In this document: positions 46,035 to 62,248 of the stretch, in pieces
Layout: every line of letters starts with the position of its first letter
Numbering within the stretch: position 1 is the stretch's first letter
From: Marisa cornuarietis
Taxonomy: Eukaryota; Mollusca; Gastropoda; Architaenioglossa; Ampullariidae
DNA: 64,000 bases
Assembly (NCBI GenBank): GCA_004794655.1
Contig: SMMW01000522.1
Location: 1,860,001 to 1,924,000 of the forward strand
Direction: 5' to 3'
The notes under the pieces: generated by a model
What the model was told of the DNA's origin: nothing
Database searches by the model: none
What the model saw: only the letters and a program-made list of their open reading frames with translations
Position numbers and translations under genes: made by a program

Positions 46035-49004
46035 GGCGGGCCAACTCCACAGTTATTTCACCTTCGTGTTGGCAGCGATCGGTACACCGATGACTAGTTC
46101 TCTCCCCCGTCAACGCCTACAGGTCTGAGTAGTCCCCCTTCCCTTTCGTGGCGCTGTGTGTGTGTGTGTGTTGCGGCAGAAGCTGGTCAAACATTCACGC
46201 GGGCCACGGCAAGGTGTTCTGGCATCGCTTCCTCAAGAGAAAAGTTTTTAGTTTCAAATATTGACATTACCTCCACGGGAGAGACCGGGATCGGGCGGAG
46301 AAGCGGCTGCATCGTTGCTCCTTAGACAAGAAGCGCAAAACTACAGCACGGAGCTCATGTAGAATCCAGCAATTGCATGCAGCTTGATGGTAAATCCCCG
46401 TCTCTAAGGAAGCAGAAAGATTTCAATCGAAAATAGCGCCAACTTTCCAACAGCGCGCACACTTCGGTGAAACCGGCTTGTGCCAATAATTGTCTTTGCG
46501 GGCCTGCATCGCCACTACCCTCCGGTTCTCACCCCACTCCTCCACCACCCCTCACCCTCTCCTTTCTTGATATCTCGATTTTATTTTTGTCCAGTCCCCC
46601 TCCCGTGTCCCACACCTCCAAGCCATCGCGAGCTTTGTTATGTGCACGTGCATATTTGCGTGTTTATGAGCGTAAACGGGATTGTTCGAATGTGCGCATG
46701 TATTGTTTATTATGGTAATACGAACTATTTCGTCAAGCGTATTCATAGTTAGCACTTATCGACACTTATGGTAGAAATCAAAGAATATTTTTAAACCAGG
46801 CTCTGAAGGTCAATCTTTCATACCTTCTGCTACCTTTCTTTTGCTGCTGTTGCTGCTGCTTCTACCACAAATTTTTGATGTAACTTCAATGGCCGATGCA
46901 ACATTTCCCAGCATTTGCCTAATTTCCAGAAGACTGGATGCATGTTTCTCGACTTTTACCCTGATCTTCTAAGCAAGAGGCAATAATGAGATTGGGACTA
47001 GAAAGCTGATTATGGAGGAACTGCTCGTGTGTCTTACCTGTTTCATGCAAGGGAACACACTTGAAACTGTTCAAGCTTGCATTCAGTCGGTGCATTCATG
47101 TGCAAGAGCCGTTTGCTGAGAGAAGTCGTCTGGATGTGTGCCATGCATCTTACAGGTGTGATCGACATCTAATGTTTTGCTGTCTGGGTTCAGTGCTTGC
47201 ATGTTAAAGATCTGATTTACATGTAGAAAGAAAAGTAACAAGAGCGTGCTTTTTTTCGTTCTCGTGAGATTCTCTAATGATGCAAACATTTCATATGTTT
47301 ACATAATAATATGTTAGAATGATGAGTGGTGTTTGCTGTAACAGTATAACAGTATGAGGTGATGATGTAATGAAAGAAAAAAATAAGAAAGAAAAAGGAC
47401 TGGAATTTAAACAACAAAGAACTGGAACAAAAAAGTAAATAGATGAAAAAAATCGCTACTCTTTAGTTTCAAGTGGCAGACATTGTTAAATGAACATTTA
47501 ACATTAAGGCATCCATGGTCTCTTATCAAAGATGGGGTATATTCGCAGTTTTGTCTTCAAGTAGTTGAAGTTGATGAGAATATTTCTTCTTGTTTGTGAA
47601 ACAGTTTTTCAAGAGTGTAATCATAAGTGTCGTGGACATTTTCCATTACCGAAACAAATATTAACATAATAGTGACATAAAAATTAGGCAATCGTAAGGA
47701 TTAGACATCAAGCTGCTGAAATTCGGAGAAAGGTAGCAATACCTTTGGCAATAAACATAAAAGCTTGTATCTCTGAATGATAGCCGCAAAGGTGCCTGCA
47801 ATATTGTGGTAAGACATTTCCAATGAATGCCAGCGTGTTATGGAAGGCGGGACGTAGAAGAACATCTTTCAACCTTTTACTCGCTCATTGTACCCAAGGC
47901 AAATATTTCTTGCAGCACGACAACTAACCTTTCAACGTCTGCTTGTAATCTTTGTTGGTAAGTGTTGGTGTGTGCACACTCAGCATCTTAATGGATTCTT
48001 AAGGCTTGATAAACAGCATAATAAAAAAAGAAGAAATAAAAACGCTTCTTTAAAGAACTTCGGTGATCGCGAAGAAAAAAGCATGGATGATGAAGAAGAT
48101 TAAAAAAAAATGAACGAATTACAATGAAAACAATTAAGGCGAGGAAGATTATGAAAGAAACCCACTGATTTGATGTTTTTGCACTGATGTTTGCTTTCAC
48201 ATCTTGTAGAAAGATCGAAGTAATTCCGAACCGAGGGAGGCGTGCTTGTGACAGGAGCTAATACTGGCTTGAGCTCCCTGGAATCTGCTGGCGTCAATGG
48301 CAGATAGTGTTGCTGCTTCTGAAGTCTAGAGGTCAGCATGTCAATAAAAGGTGTTCTGCCATTAGATGGGGGGGGGGGGTGAGACCTATCTCGTGGCTTT
48401 ACATGCGCTCGCACTCGCCATGCTGCTTCATCGCTCGCCCACGTCACTATCGATCATCAAGCGCCTCGTTATCAACATCAACCGGAAGCTTTCTCTCCGA
48501 CTTCCGGGTGTCTTGTGCTTTTAGGGCTGCTTCCGGAGCAGCCCCAAATTTCAGACCAGCGGCGGTTTGAGGTTTGCATTATACCTTATCTTTGCTTGCC
48601 GCTCATATTAAGGCAAACTATCACAATATTAACAGCCAGATACACAGTACAACACCCTCATATCAGCAGGCGAAACTGTAAATTCTGCAGCACCAATAAG
48701 CAAAAGTACAATTCGTGATATACCAACAACGGTGTCGTATATTGTATGTTTTATCGAGAGATATTTATTGTACAGTAATTGTAAAATAGCAGGGTTTTGT
48801 GTCACATCAACAGTCACTGGCAACAGTTAGAGAAAAGTAAAAGACAGTAAAAAAATATGGGGAAGACAATCGGAAAACTACAAAATAAATACATAAGAAA
48901 TCATGTTATTTTCGATTAAAGAACAACGGAATGTAACAGCAGGCCCGTGAACAATCTTGTGGCGCAATTGCTTCCACTCGCAATTCACTCCAGCGACGAG
49001 CTTC

Positions 49005-49600
49005 TAGAGCAGCATCAGTGACAACAGGTAGATCAGTGTGATTGTGACAGGTTATTGGAGCAGCATCAGTGACAACAGGTAGATAAGTGTGATTGTGACA
49101 GGTTATTGGAGCAGCATCAGTGACAACATGCAGAGCAGTGTGATTGTGGCAGGTTATTGGAGCAGCATCAGTGACTACAGGTAGGTCAGTGTGATTGTGG
49201 CAGGTTATTGGAGCAGCATCAGTGACAACAGGTAGGTCAGTGTGATTGTGACAGGTTATTGGAGCAGCATCAGTGACAACAGGTAGATCAGTGTGATTGT
49301 GACAGGTTATTGGAGCAGCATCAGTGACAACAGGTAGGTCAGTGTGATTGTGACAGGTTATTGGAGCAGCATCAGTGACAACAGGTAGATCAGTGTGATT
49401 GTGACAGGTTATTAGAGCAGCATCAGTGACAACAGGTAGATAAGTGTGATTGTGACAAGTTATTGGAGCAGCATCAGGGACAACAGGTAGAGCAGTGTGA
49501 TTGTGACAGGTTATTGGAGCAGCATCAGTGACAACAGATAGCCACAGGCAGATCAGAGTGATTGTAATAGATTATTAGAGCAGCATCGATGACAAACAGG
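49005..49600. repeat. Minisatellite, 51-bp unit, about 11-12 copies
   Basis: The unit carries gcagcatcagtgacaacagg followed by gtgtgattgtgacaggttat and recurs every 51 bases from 49009. The last copy is separated by a short disruption (about 49536-49555). It lies between esterase A and esterase B. Confidence 0.97.
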
Positions 49601-50942
49601 CCCACAACGAAGAATTTGAATGAACATAAGGAAGGGGAAAGTGGTGAGATAACGACAAAGAGAGCGCATGCGCGGTATATATCTACGTGGTAAGTGAAAT
49701 ACTGGGCGCACTGTAGGTTGCATCAGGACACGTCTCCTGCAATCTAAGTCAGAATGCATTTCATCTTCAACAAAACAGCTGGTGTGCTTCAGGTTTCATT
49801 ACTTTCAGCTCAGCTGGAGAAGAAGCAATTAAAGCTGTTGTTCAACGAAGTAGAATGGGTGCTTCAAGTAAACACTGTTGCCGACTTTTTGTTGAGAGTG
49901 CTATCTTTTCAGGCAATAGATATTTCTTTACTAGTGTTTTAAAAGGTTCACGCCTGCTTCTGAAATAGCTCTTCGGGGCAGGAACTGATAATCTTGAGTT
50001 TCCATCACTTAAAACAAGTTAAGGCGGCTAGAAAGCAGACGATAGCTCGAATAAGAAATACGCAGCTTTTTTTTACAACCTATAGGGGGAAGTCTGTTAA
50101 TGATGACCACCTGTTCTATGTATGTTGAGAAAGGGGGAGATATCACGATTTATGCCACACATTTCCTTTCTTCATGTTTCTCTGGATTTCTTTGTTTACA
50201 GAAAAACTGCTGCAGAGTAGCACATCAGTTTGGACAAAAAGGCTCGAAACGTTGAATACACAACATTATTTAACAGATAACTTGGAAAGAAGGTCAGACA
50301 CGGCTCGAAAATTAAAAATCTAATGTTTTCGTGATATTACTATCGTTTTGAGAGTCTGCAAGGAAATGTTCATACGCTACGTAATCAGTTACTACGGAAA
50401 AGCTAGTAACTTTATTCCTGATGTAAGTAAACTCGAAATTCTTTGTGAAATGGTTACCTGAAGGAAGGATCTACAATTTAGTATTTGGAAATAAGTACAA
50501 ACAACTTATTTTTTATAATTTTTTTTTGTAAAACGGCATGCTTACCTAAAATTACTTAAAACACTGTAACTACTAAACTACTTTTTAAAAATTAAGCCAG
50601 CACTGAAATGTTTAGATACATATATAAGACAACAAAATTCTAGGGTTGTATCATACATCAATATGAGGTTAAAGGTTCTGAGGTGAACAAACCGTAAACA
50701 CAACAAGACACTGAGATAACGAGCAAAGAAATGTTTAAAGTTTACTCATTCTGTTTCATCTAAACCTATGATTTAACCATCTTTTAATGTTTTCCTAATA
50801 TAAATTTAACATACCTAATAACATCATCCACTTATTTTATTTTTAGAAAAAGAAGCTGAGTCGATCGTTAGAAACATTTTGATTTGAAGGCAATCGATGT
50901 CCATTCGGTATTTGTTGAAGCAAACGTCACACTACTCGGAAG

Positions 50943-50943
<1 letters not shown>

Positions 50944-51013
<70 letters not shown>
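50944..51013. repeat. (CA)n microsatellite
   Basis: About 35 uninterrupted CA repeats between esterases A and B. Confidence 0.97.
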
Positions 51014-51015
<2 letters not shown>

Positions 51016-53065
51016 AAGCTCCTGATGTCGAGAAATCTCCCCAGGCCCAGGTGCGTTGTCGCGCAGTCCAAACTGTCTCCCTCATAGTTCTCTTTAGAGG
51101 GATTTGCCAGTCAGGTCGCTGAAACTTCAGAACCAACTAAAAGTTCAGTACAAATCCCTGGGGACAGAAGCACGTAAATCTAGTTGTAGGAAAACTCCCA
51201 TGCATGGACACAAGAACTCATCAGATGCACGCATAAACGTTACAGGTATCTCAACGAGATTAGAGTTTTTCAAAAATATTTTAAACTAGATTAATTTTTT
51301 TTGTGGAAGTGCTCCAGTCAGAGCAATGGCTGATATGTTGTGTACTATGCACTGGACCAGTGCCAGCTTTAACCACGGACGTGTATAGGTGGACTACGGT
51401 CTGTCTGCCGAGACCAACGCTTAGCCTCTTGCAAAGTCCTCTGATGTTAGTCTCGGCGAGCTTAAACAATGAATATGACTAAACCGGAAGCTTTGAAGTC
51501 AAAAGCCTCGTTCTAGTAGTTAAGCTGAAACGTGACTAAACCTGAAGCTTTGTAGTCAAAAGCCTCGTTCTATAACTTAATTGAAAAAACTCGTCTTCAA
51601 GCAGTCCAGTAATACAAGTCCGTGCTTTAACGCTCTCTACCACGTGCAGCAGTCCCAGAAAACAACAAACTGGGAAAAACTCCGACTTTACGGGCGTTAA
51701 AAGAAATGTAAAAGAAAAGGAGAAGTGGTAGTGATAAGCTGAAAGACAACAGTAATGGGAAAACTTACCAGGGTTTACAAAGAGGACACTAACAATAAAG
51801 ACTTTACCTACCAGGGGTGATAGGCAGCAAGACGTTAACAATAATGGGAAAACCCAACTGTACATCTTGGCTCTTCATCAAAGACTCTTCACAATTTGTA
51901 ATAAATAAAAGAAATAGCAGCAGGGGAGACAATGGATTCACAGTGAATATGGCAATTCTACTGGCTCTCACCTGGCAAGCGGCTTGTGTCAGGTCAATGC
52001 ACTGTGACCGGTTTTATGATGGGTCAGTGCGCTGCAAGCAGCTTCATGAGCCAACCTTATCACTTGGTCTCATCTTTACCTGTCGATGTATGGATATTTT
52101 CGGAGAACTGTGCATGCATATGACCCGAATCTCAGCGTAAAATTTAAGTGAATATCTATCTTCCGTTCGCGAGATACGTACATGAACATCACCAGTAAGT
52201 GAATCTCTTATATATAAGCTGCATATAACCATTATTTTGATTTTATCCCTTTTAACAGTCAAAATAAAAACACAGCATATAGATTGCCAACATTTTTCAA
52301 GCGACTGTCACTCGAAGACATGGTTACAAAAAGAGACAAAACGCTCATCCGCGTGAAAGAAGAATCCTGTAGGTGTTGTGGTCTCCTTGTCTCTAAAAAT
52401 GGGAAAATATTGATCCTTACCTGTTGATTGTCTTGTGATAATGAAATATATATATATATACGCACATATCCCATTCAGAAGGGAGTTCACTGCGCTTACA
52501 CAAAACCCAATTCATTACACCCCCACATCATCGTCTCTTCAATCAGTCCCCCATAAAGTCAAATGCTCACAGCCATTGAGAAAGGAAATGAGGCAGTTTT
52601 TTGTCGAAAATGTTGCGTGTTTACAGCTCTGCACACAAGACATTCGACATTCCACCCACTACAGTGTTGGCGGAAAACAGAAAGTCAGCGCTCTTCCAGC
52701 TTCCGTTGCAGTGTTCGGTGTTTTCCTCACTTCTTCCAAGCCCCCACTTGTACACCTCCTCCTCCTCCCCCTCACTATCATCATCATCTTTTGTCCACAG
52801 ATTTCTATTCTTCATATCTTTGCACAACTAGTTCATTTGTCTGTAGAATCATTCTCGTTCACTCCCCTACTCACTCAAAACAGAAAACAGAGACGTTTTT
52901 TTTAAATTATATTCAGGCAATGTCTGCAGGAACAACGATTCATGTTAACATGATCAGGACTAGCATTAGTGCTTTAACATTAAACTTTTACATTCAGGAT
53001 GGACAGCCAAAACTTTATGCGAGAAATGTCAAATGTCACGACTGGGTTCTATGCCCCAAGATACT

Positions 53066-57837
<4,772 letters not shown>

Positions 57838-58073
57838 TCTGTTCGACTGACGTGGAGCAACTGACAAAGATAACCGTAGTCTTATCCTTAAGAACGCTGT
57901 AACCCTCCATCCTCATGCCTGATTTTTTAAATGTTATTTTTGGATGAGAATAGCTGCTCTTTTCTTTCTCTGTCCCTGACATTAAGAGATTTCTCGCAAT
58001 GCTGCTCAATGACTATTTTTGGTAGTGCAAGCATTTTAGTGCCAATTCATAAAGTGAAAAAATGGCGGTAATA

Positions 58074-58739
58074 CATAAGGGCTGTGTTCTCAGTGTACAT
58101 AAAGACTGTTCTCGATGTACATAAGGGCTGTGTTCTCATGGTACATAAGTGTTGTGTTCTCATGGTACATAAGTGTTGTGTTCTCATGGTACATAAGGGT
58201 TGTGTTCTCATGGTACATAAGGGCTGTGCTCTCATGGTACATAAGGGCTGTGTTCTCATGGTACATAAGGGTTGTGTTCTCATGGTACATAAGGGCTGTG
58301 CTCTCATGGTACATAAGTGCTGTGCTCTCATGGTACATAAGGGCTGTGTTCTCGTGGTACATAAGGGCTGTGCTCTCATGGTACATAAGGGCTGTGCTCT
58401 CATGGTACATAAGTGCTGTGCTCTCATGGTACATAAGGGCTGTGTTCTCATGGTACATAAGGGCTGTGCTCTCATGGTACATAAGGGCTGTGCTCTCATG
58501 GTACATAAGGGCTGTGTTCTCATGGTACATAAGGGCTGTGCTCTCATGGTACATAAGGGCTGTGCTCTCATGGTACATAAGGGCTGTGTTCTCATGGTAC
58601 ATAAGGGCTGTGCTCTCATGGTACATAAGGGCTGTGTTCTCATGGTACATAAGGGCTGTGTTCTCATGGTACATAAGGGCTGTGCTCTCATGGTACATAC
58701 GGGTTGTGTTCTCATGGTACATAAGGGCTGTGCTCTCAG
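58074..58739. repeat. Minisatellite, 24-bp unit, about 27 copies (left part of a split array)
   Basis: The 24-bp unit is gtacataagggctgtg followed by [tc]tctcatg, with first-base variation in the C/T position. The period is a multiple of three and the unit lacks stops in several frames, which gives four overlapping 210-225 codon frames on both strands. The array continues at 59227-59292 after an inserted LTR. Confidence 0.97.
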
Positions 58740-59226
58740 TGTTCCGATTGAAATGTTTTAGTGGGTCTAGGTCATCCTAGCGAGCGCGTGAGCAAGTGTG
58801 AATGACGTGAGCCTTGATGAATGACGCAAGTCTTGATGAATGACGCAAGCTTTGATGTAAAAAATGTTCGAGCAAGAGAGCGCATGCGTAACGTTTCAGT
58901 GAGCGTTGAGAGAGAGAGAGAAGAAGCAAGTAGGTTAGAGTATTATAGGCGTGTGTCACCGTTAAGTTTTAAAGTTGAAGCGGGCGTGTTGTGTCGCCGC
59001 TTATGTTTAGGTTTTATGGTACTGTAGGCGTGTGTCGCCGCTAGTAGGTTTAAGAAATTAGGGCAGGAGTGTGTTGTGGTTTGGTTTGCATCAATCTGAA
59101 AAGTAAAGAATTGTTTATCGTTTTGGACTGCAAAAGTTCCGTGTTTCTTGAGAGGTTGACACCGCCAGATTTTCTGGACCCGAACGAGCCAGTAACAGTC
59201 AATCAACCAAGACCAGTTACTTAACA
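58740..59226. mobile_element. Solo LTR of a retrovirus-like element, inserted in the minisatellite
   Basis: A 487-bp block starting TGTTCCG and ending TTAACA, with the short inverted ends TGTT...AACA and a 5-bp direct repeat CTCAG on each side (58735-58739 and 59227-59231). Minisatellite units lie on both sides, so the insertion is directly visible. No internal gag or pol region is present, which makes it a solo LTR. The superfamily cannot be told from the LTR alone. Confidence 0.8.
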
Positions 59227-59292
59227 CTCAGTGTACAAAAAGGCTTTGCTCTCATTGTACATAAGGGCTGTGTTCTCAGTGTACAGAAGACC
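59227..59292. repeat. Right remnant of the 24-bp minisatellite
   Basis: Two to three degenerate units (gtacaaaaaggctttgctct, gtacataagggctgtgttct) directly follow the solo LTR. They are the same family as the array ending at 58739. Confidence 0.9.
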
Positions 59293-59519
59293 TGTGACCA
59301 AATAAAGTTGCACTTCAAGCTCAGAAATTAAAAATCCATTCTGGAACTTACAGATGCAGCTGGCTGCAGACCACGCTGACACAAAAGTTTTTTAGTCGCG
59401 CCAAACATTCTCTTAAATGATATATAGCATTTAACCACTTTTTGAAACGAGTTGCCGTTTAGTCAGAGTTTTAAAAAGCATAAGTTTAATTAAAAAGTTA
59501 ATCAGATCATGCTCCGTTG

Positions 59520-59982
59520 GCTGTCAGTCCGAGCTCGCATGGATCACACTGTGCTACCGTTGTTTTCAAGACCTTGCCTCACAGTACCTGTCTGAGTTAC
59601 TGGCACTTTACCATACGAGTAGGCCTTTTCGGTCTGTTTGTTTCCTTCTTCTCTGTGCCACGAATCAATGAGAGAAATTCTGCAGACGCTCCTTCACCTT
59701 ATCAGGCCCCACTGTTTGGAATTCTCTGCCCCCCTGTTTTCTTTGAAATGTGTCTACGTTTGAATTCTTCAAATCTGTCATCAAAAAACAAATCTTGAAT
59801 ATTGCAAAATCAAATGTACTCCTCAGTTCTTTATCTCCATCCATAAATTTAGTTCACATCTTTCATCGTCTCATCTCTTTGCTGACGCTTATGTTTCTTA
59901 CCTGGTGACTGTCGGTTCGTTTGTAGTTTTTCGTGTGCAGCGCACTGAGCTCGCGTCCACACAGGGAAATGCATTTTACAAA

Positions 59983-60015
<33 letters not shown>
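59520..60015 (+). mobile_element. LINE 3' end with (TTA)n tail
   Basis: The + strand gives fragments of the ORF2 C terminus in shifting frames: QYLSEL, RRSFTLSGPTVWNSLPP and FEFFKSVIKKQIL. A 3' region (gtgcagcgcactgagctcg...cattttacaaat) and an (ATT)n microsatellite at 59985-60014 follow. It lies between esterases B and C. Confidence 0.75.
59985..60014. repeat. (TTA)n microsatellite
   Basis: About 10 TTA triplets ending the LINE 3' tail at 59520-60015. Confidence 0.92.
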
Positions 60016-60247
60016 GCAACAACACCCTCCTGAATGTTAGGAACATGGGTTACCACCCCTGAATGTTTGGTGTAACGAGGTTGTCACTCTTGAGTGTTTT
60101 TTGTATTAGTCGGGACTGTCACCCCTGAATTTGATGTTTACATAGAGGGCGCTGATTAAGAATGTGAAGAGAAGCAGAAGTGAGAGTGTGGTGTATGGAA
60201 GAACTTGAAAGAGGTCAGAATTGTTTCTTTTAAGTTGTGGTCTGTGG

Positions 60248-60251
<4 letters not shown>

Positions 60252-60329
<78 letters not shown>
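60252..60329. repeat. (GT)n microsatellite
   Basis: About 39 uninterrupted GT repeats between esterases B and C, the longest pure dinucleotide tract in the window. Confidence 0.97.
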
Positions 60330-60330
<1 letters not shown>

Positions 60331-60451
60331 TTAGTTCATGGAAGTGTTTTTACATATAACTTTGAGAACCATGTGGCAAAGTCATGTGACTGTGTGACGG
60401 AATCCGTGCGTTGCAAAAGCGATGTGACGATAAGCGAGGGTTACCGGACAC

Positions 60452-60960
60452 TTAAAGACCAACCTGAATGGTTTACAAAGTTTCCATATATCGGTAGATA
60501 CAGGTGATATAAACCTAACCTGTAAATTTGAGCCTCCAAAACTTATCCATTAATTAATTATCCGCTACGATTCTCACTATCCGTTAATTAATTATCCGCT
60601 AGCAAAGTACGCGATTCGCACCTGCGATCAACAAGCGCGCTAGCAGTGTACTACGTCACACTAGTGCACCATTTACAACATTGGCAGCCGTCAGATCAAT
60701 CAGAGAGAGAGAATGAGCGACAGCTCGGGTTATTCGGACGCTGAAAGTCTGTATTTCTCGTGATTCTCAAAACTGCTACTTTAGCACGAGAAATGCAGAC
60801 TAACGACCGATTAATACCAACTGTCGCTCACTCTCTCTCTCTCTGTTTGGTGTTGACGGCTGCCAATGTTGTGAATGGTGCACTAGTGTGACGTAGTACA
60901 CTGTTAACGGCGCTCGTTGATATCTACAAAAAAACGCAAACCATTCAGGTTGGTCTTTAA
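60452..60960. mobile_element. Long imperfect inverted-repeat element bounded by TTAA
   Basis: Left-arm blocks (60456-60476, agaccaacctgaatggttt, and 60629-60725) pair with right-arm blocks (60823-60920 and 60938-60956). The inner arms share gtgtactacgtcacactagtg and an AGAGAG tract. TTAA lies at both outer ends (60452-60455 and 60957-60960). The left arm has about 120 extra bases with an attaattatccgcta duplication. No ORF of note. TTAA is the piggyBac-type target site, but the family is not certain. Confidence 0.75.
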
Positions 60961-62088
60961 AGTCTCTGCTCACTGTCACTTCCGATGGACCGCAATGGCG
61001 GAGTGTCGGCATGTTCACTTGTAAAGAGATAACACTTTCACCAACTATTTGTGGAAAACATTAGTGGTATTGCACAGATTTCGTGATGAAGACAAAATAG
61101 TTTTTTTTATTATTTCATTGATCGAGAGGATACAGCTTTCACGCAGTGTCGATACATGCGATGCAGTGAGTCGAGATCCTATTCTTGAAGAATATCAATG
61201 ATATTAGGATTTTCGTCTGATTTGGCGGAACACTGTCATGGATTTGTCATAACTGACAAATTTTAAATTTTCTTTTTGGATTTTGGAAACACTTCGGAGC
61301 TTGAAGAATACTGTCTTTTTTCAAATGAAACAGTTTTTGTAACATCGTTTTTGTAACTGTATCCAACGGTTGCATTTCTGAAAAAGTCGGCAGTTTCAAA
61401 TACATCCAAACAAGTAAGAGAAATGTTGCTCTTGCGTTAGTTTAAAAACTTTGGTGTTATAATTCTGCTCCTTTCCTATAATTTCTTTTGAAATGCAAAA
61501 TCTGTAATCTCCCTAAAAAATGAGTTACTAAAACATCCTCAGTGTTTATTGCGTCCTTTGAAAGTTTATTTGTGGTGGGGACATAAATACCTGAGCACCG
61601 CCAGTTGACAGGAACAAAAACGAGGATAGATACCTTCTGATTCTGCGTTTTTTGGAGAAACACAAGTCATGGTAGATAAGAAGTAACTCCATAATTAATA
61701 ATCGGTAGAAAGTGATTAACTCTTTCTAACTGTCGAATCCTAAAACTTGCAAAAACTCGGTGGGTCGCTCTGTTAACCATCTGCGGCTTTTATGTTGACA
61801 TCTTCTGGTTGGCAAAGAAACAGAGAATAAACATATCTGTCTTCATATTAAGTAGTTTCGATAAAACAGACTTTCAAGGGAGCAATGCTAGCTCCTGTGT
61901 TCAAGATTGTGCGTTTGCATGTTCGTGGACCTGTACTGTGTAGTTTGCTAATCAAACAACAACACTTTCTTAATCTTTGAATTTCTTCATTGGTATCTCT
62001 AATGAAGCGACAGATTTACATTAGGTAGATGACAGACGATAGATGAGTCAGACGACACGGGTAGCTCCCAAACCACAAGAAACTGAGA

Positions 62089-62248
62089 CTAAGCTCCAAA
62101 CCGCTCATACAGAGATTTGAGGAGGTCCATGCGCTTTTGGTTCAGACGGGCGTTGAGGGATGGAGTCTCCTGGAATTTCAAGTAGAACTGTGTTGCCTCG
62201 TTATAGGCGCCCCAGGTAATGTTGCTTCCTGCCTGGGGTGTGGGATCT
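62089..62248 (-). CDS. Esterase C last exon: C terminus
   Basis: The acceptor ctatttccag is phase 2. It encodes DPTPQAGSNITWGAYNEATQ and ends LLKSLYERFGA with TAG at 62091-62089. It differs from the esterase B last exon at only about seven of 160 bases by eye. The sequence beyond the stop diverges at once. Confidence 0.94.

Larger units (their letters stand above)
46035..53065. other. Intergenic region between esterase A and esterase B
   Basis: Presumed promoter side of A and 3' side of B. It holds the 51-bp minisatellite and the CA microsatellite at 50944-51013. Small frames at 46467-46752 and 52435-53069 show no domain. I could not recognise a TATA box or other promoter element. Confidence 0.6.
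57838..62088. other. Intergenic region between esterase B and esterase C, repeat-dense
   Basis: Holds the split 24-bp minisatellite with its solo LTR, a LINE 3' end, the GT microsatellite and the TTAA-bounded inverted repeat. I see no gene. About 61000-62088 has nothing recognisable. Confidence 0.65.

Noticed and set aside
50030..50300. A possible Penelope-like or other repeat fragment around ggctcgaaacgttg
   Set aside because: The motif is too short to assign, and no protein fragment or terminal structure is visible.
58047..58780. Four long overlapping frames of 210-225 codons (for example repeated MVHKGC, TRTQPLC, SWYIRA)
   Set aside because: They are translations of a 24-bp minisatellite in several frames on both strands, with no start context, splice sites or domain.
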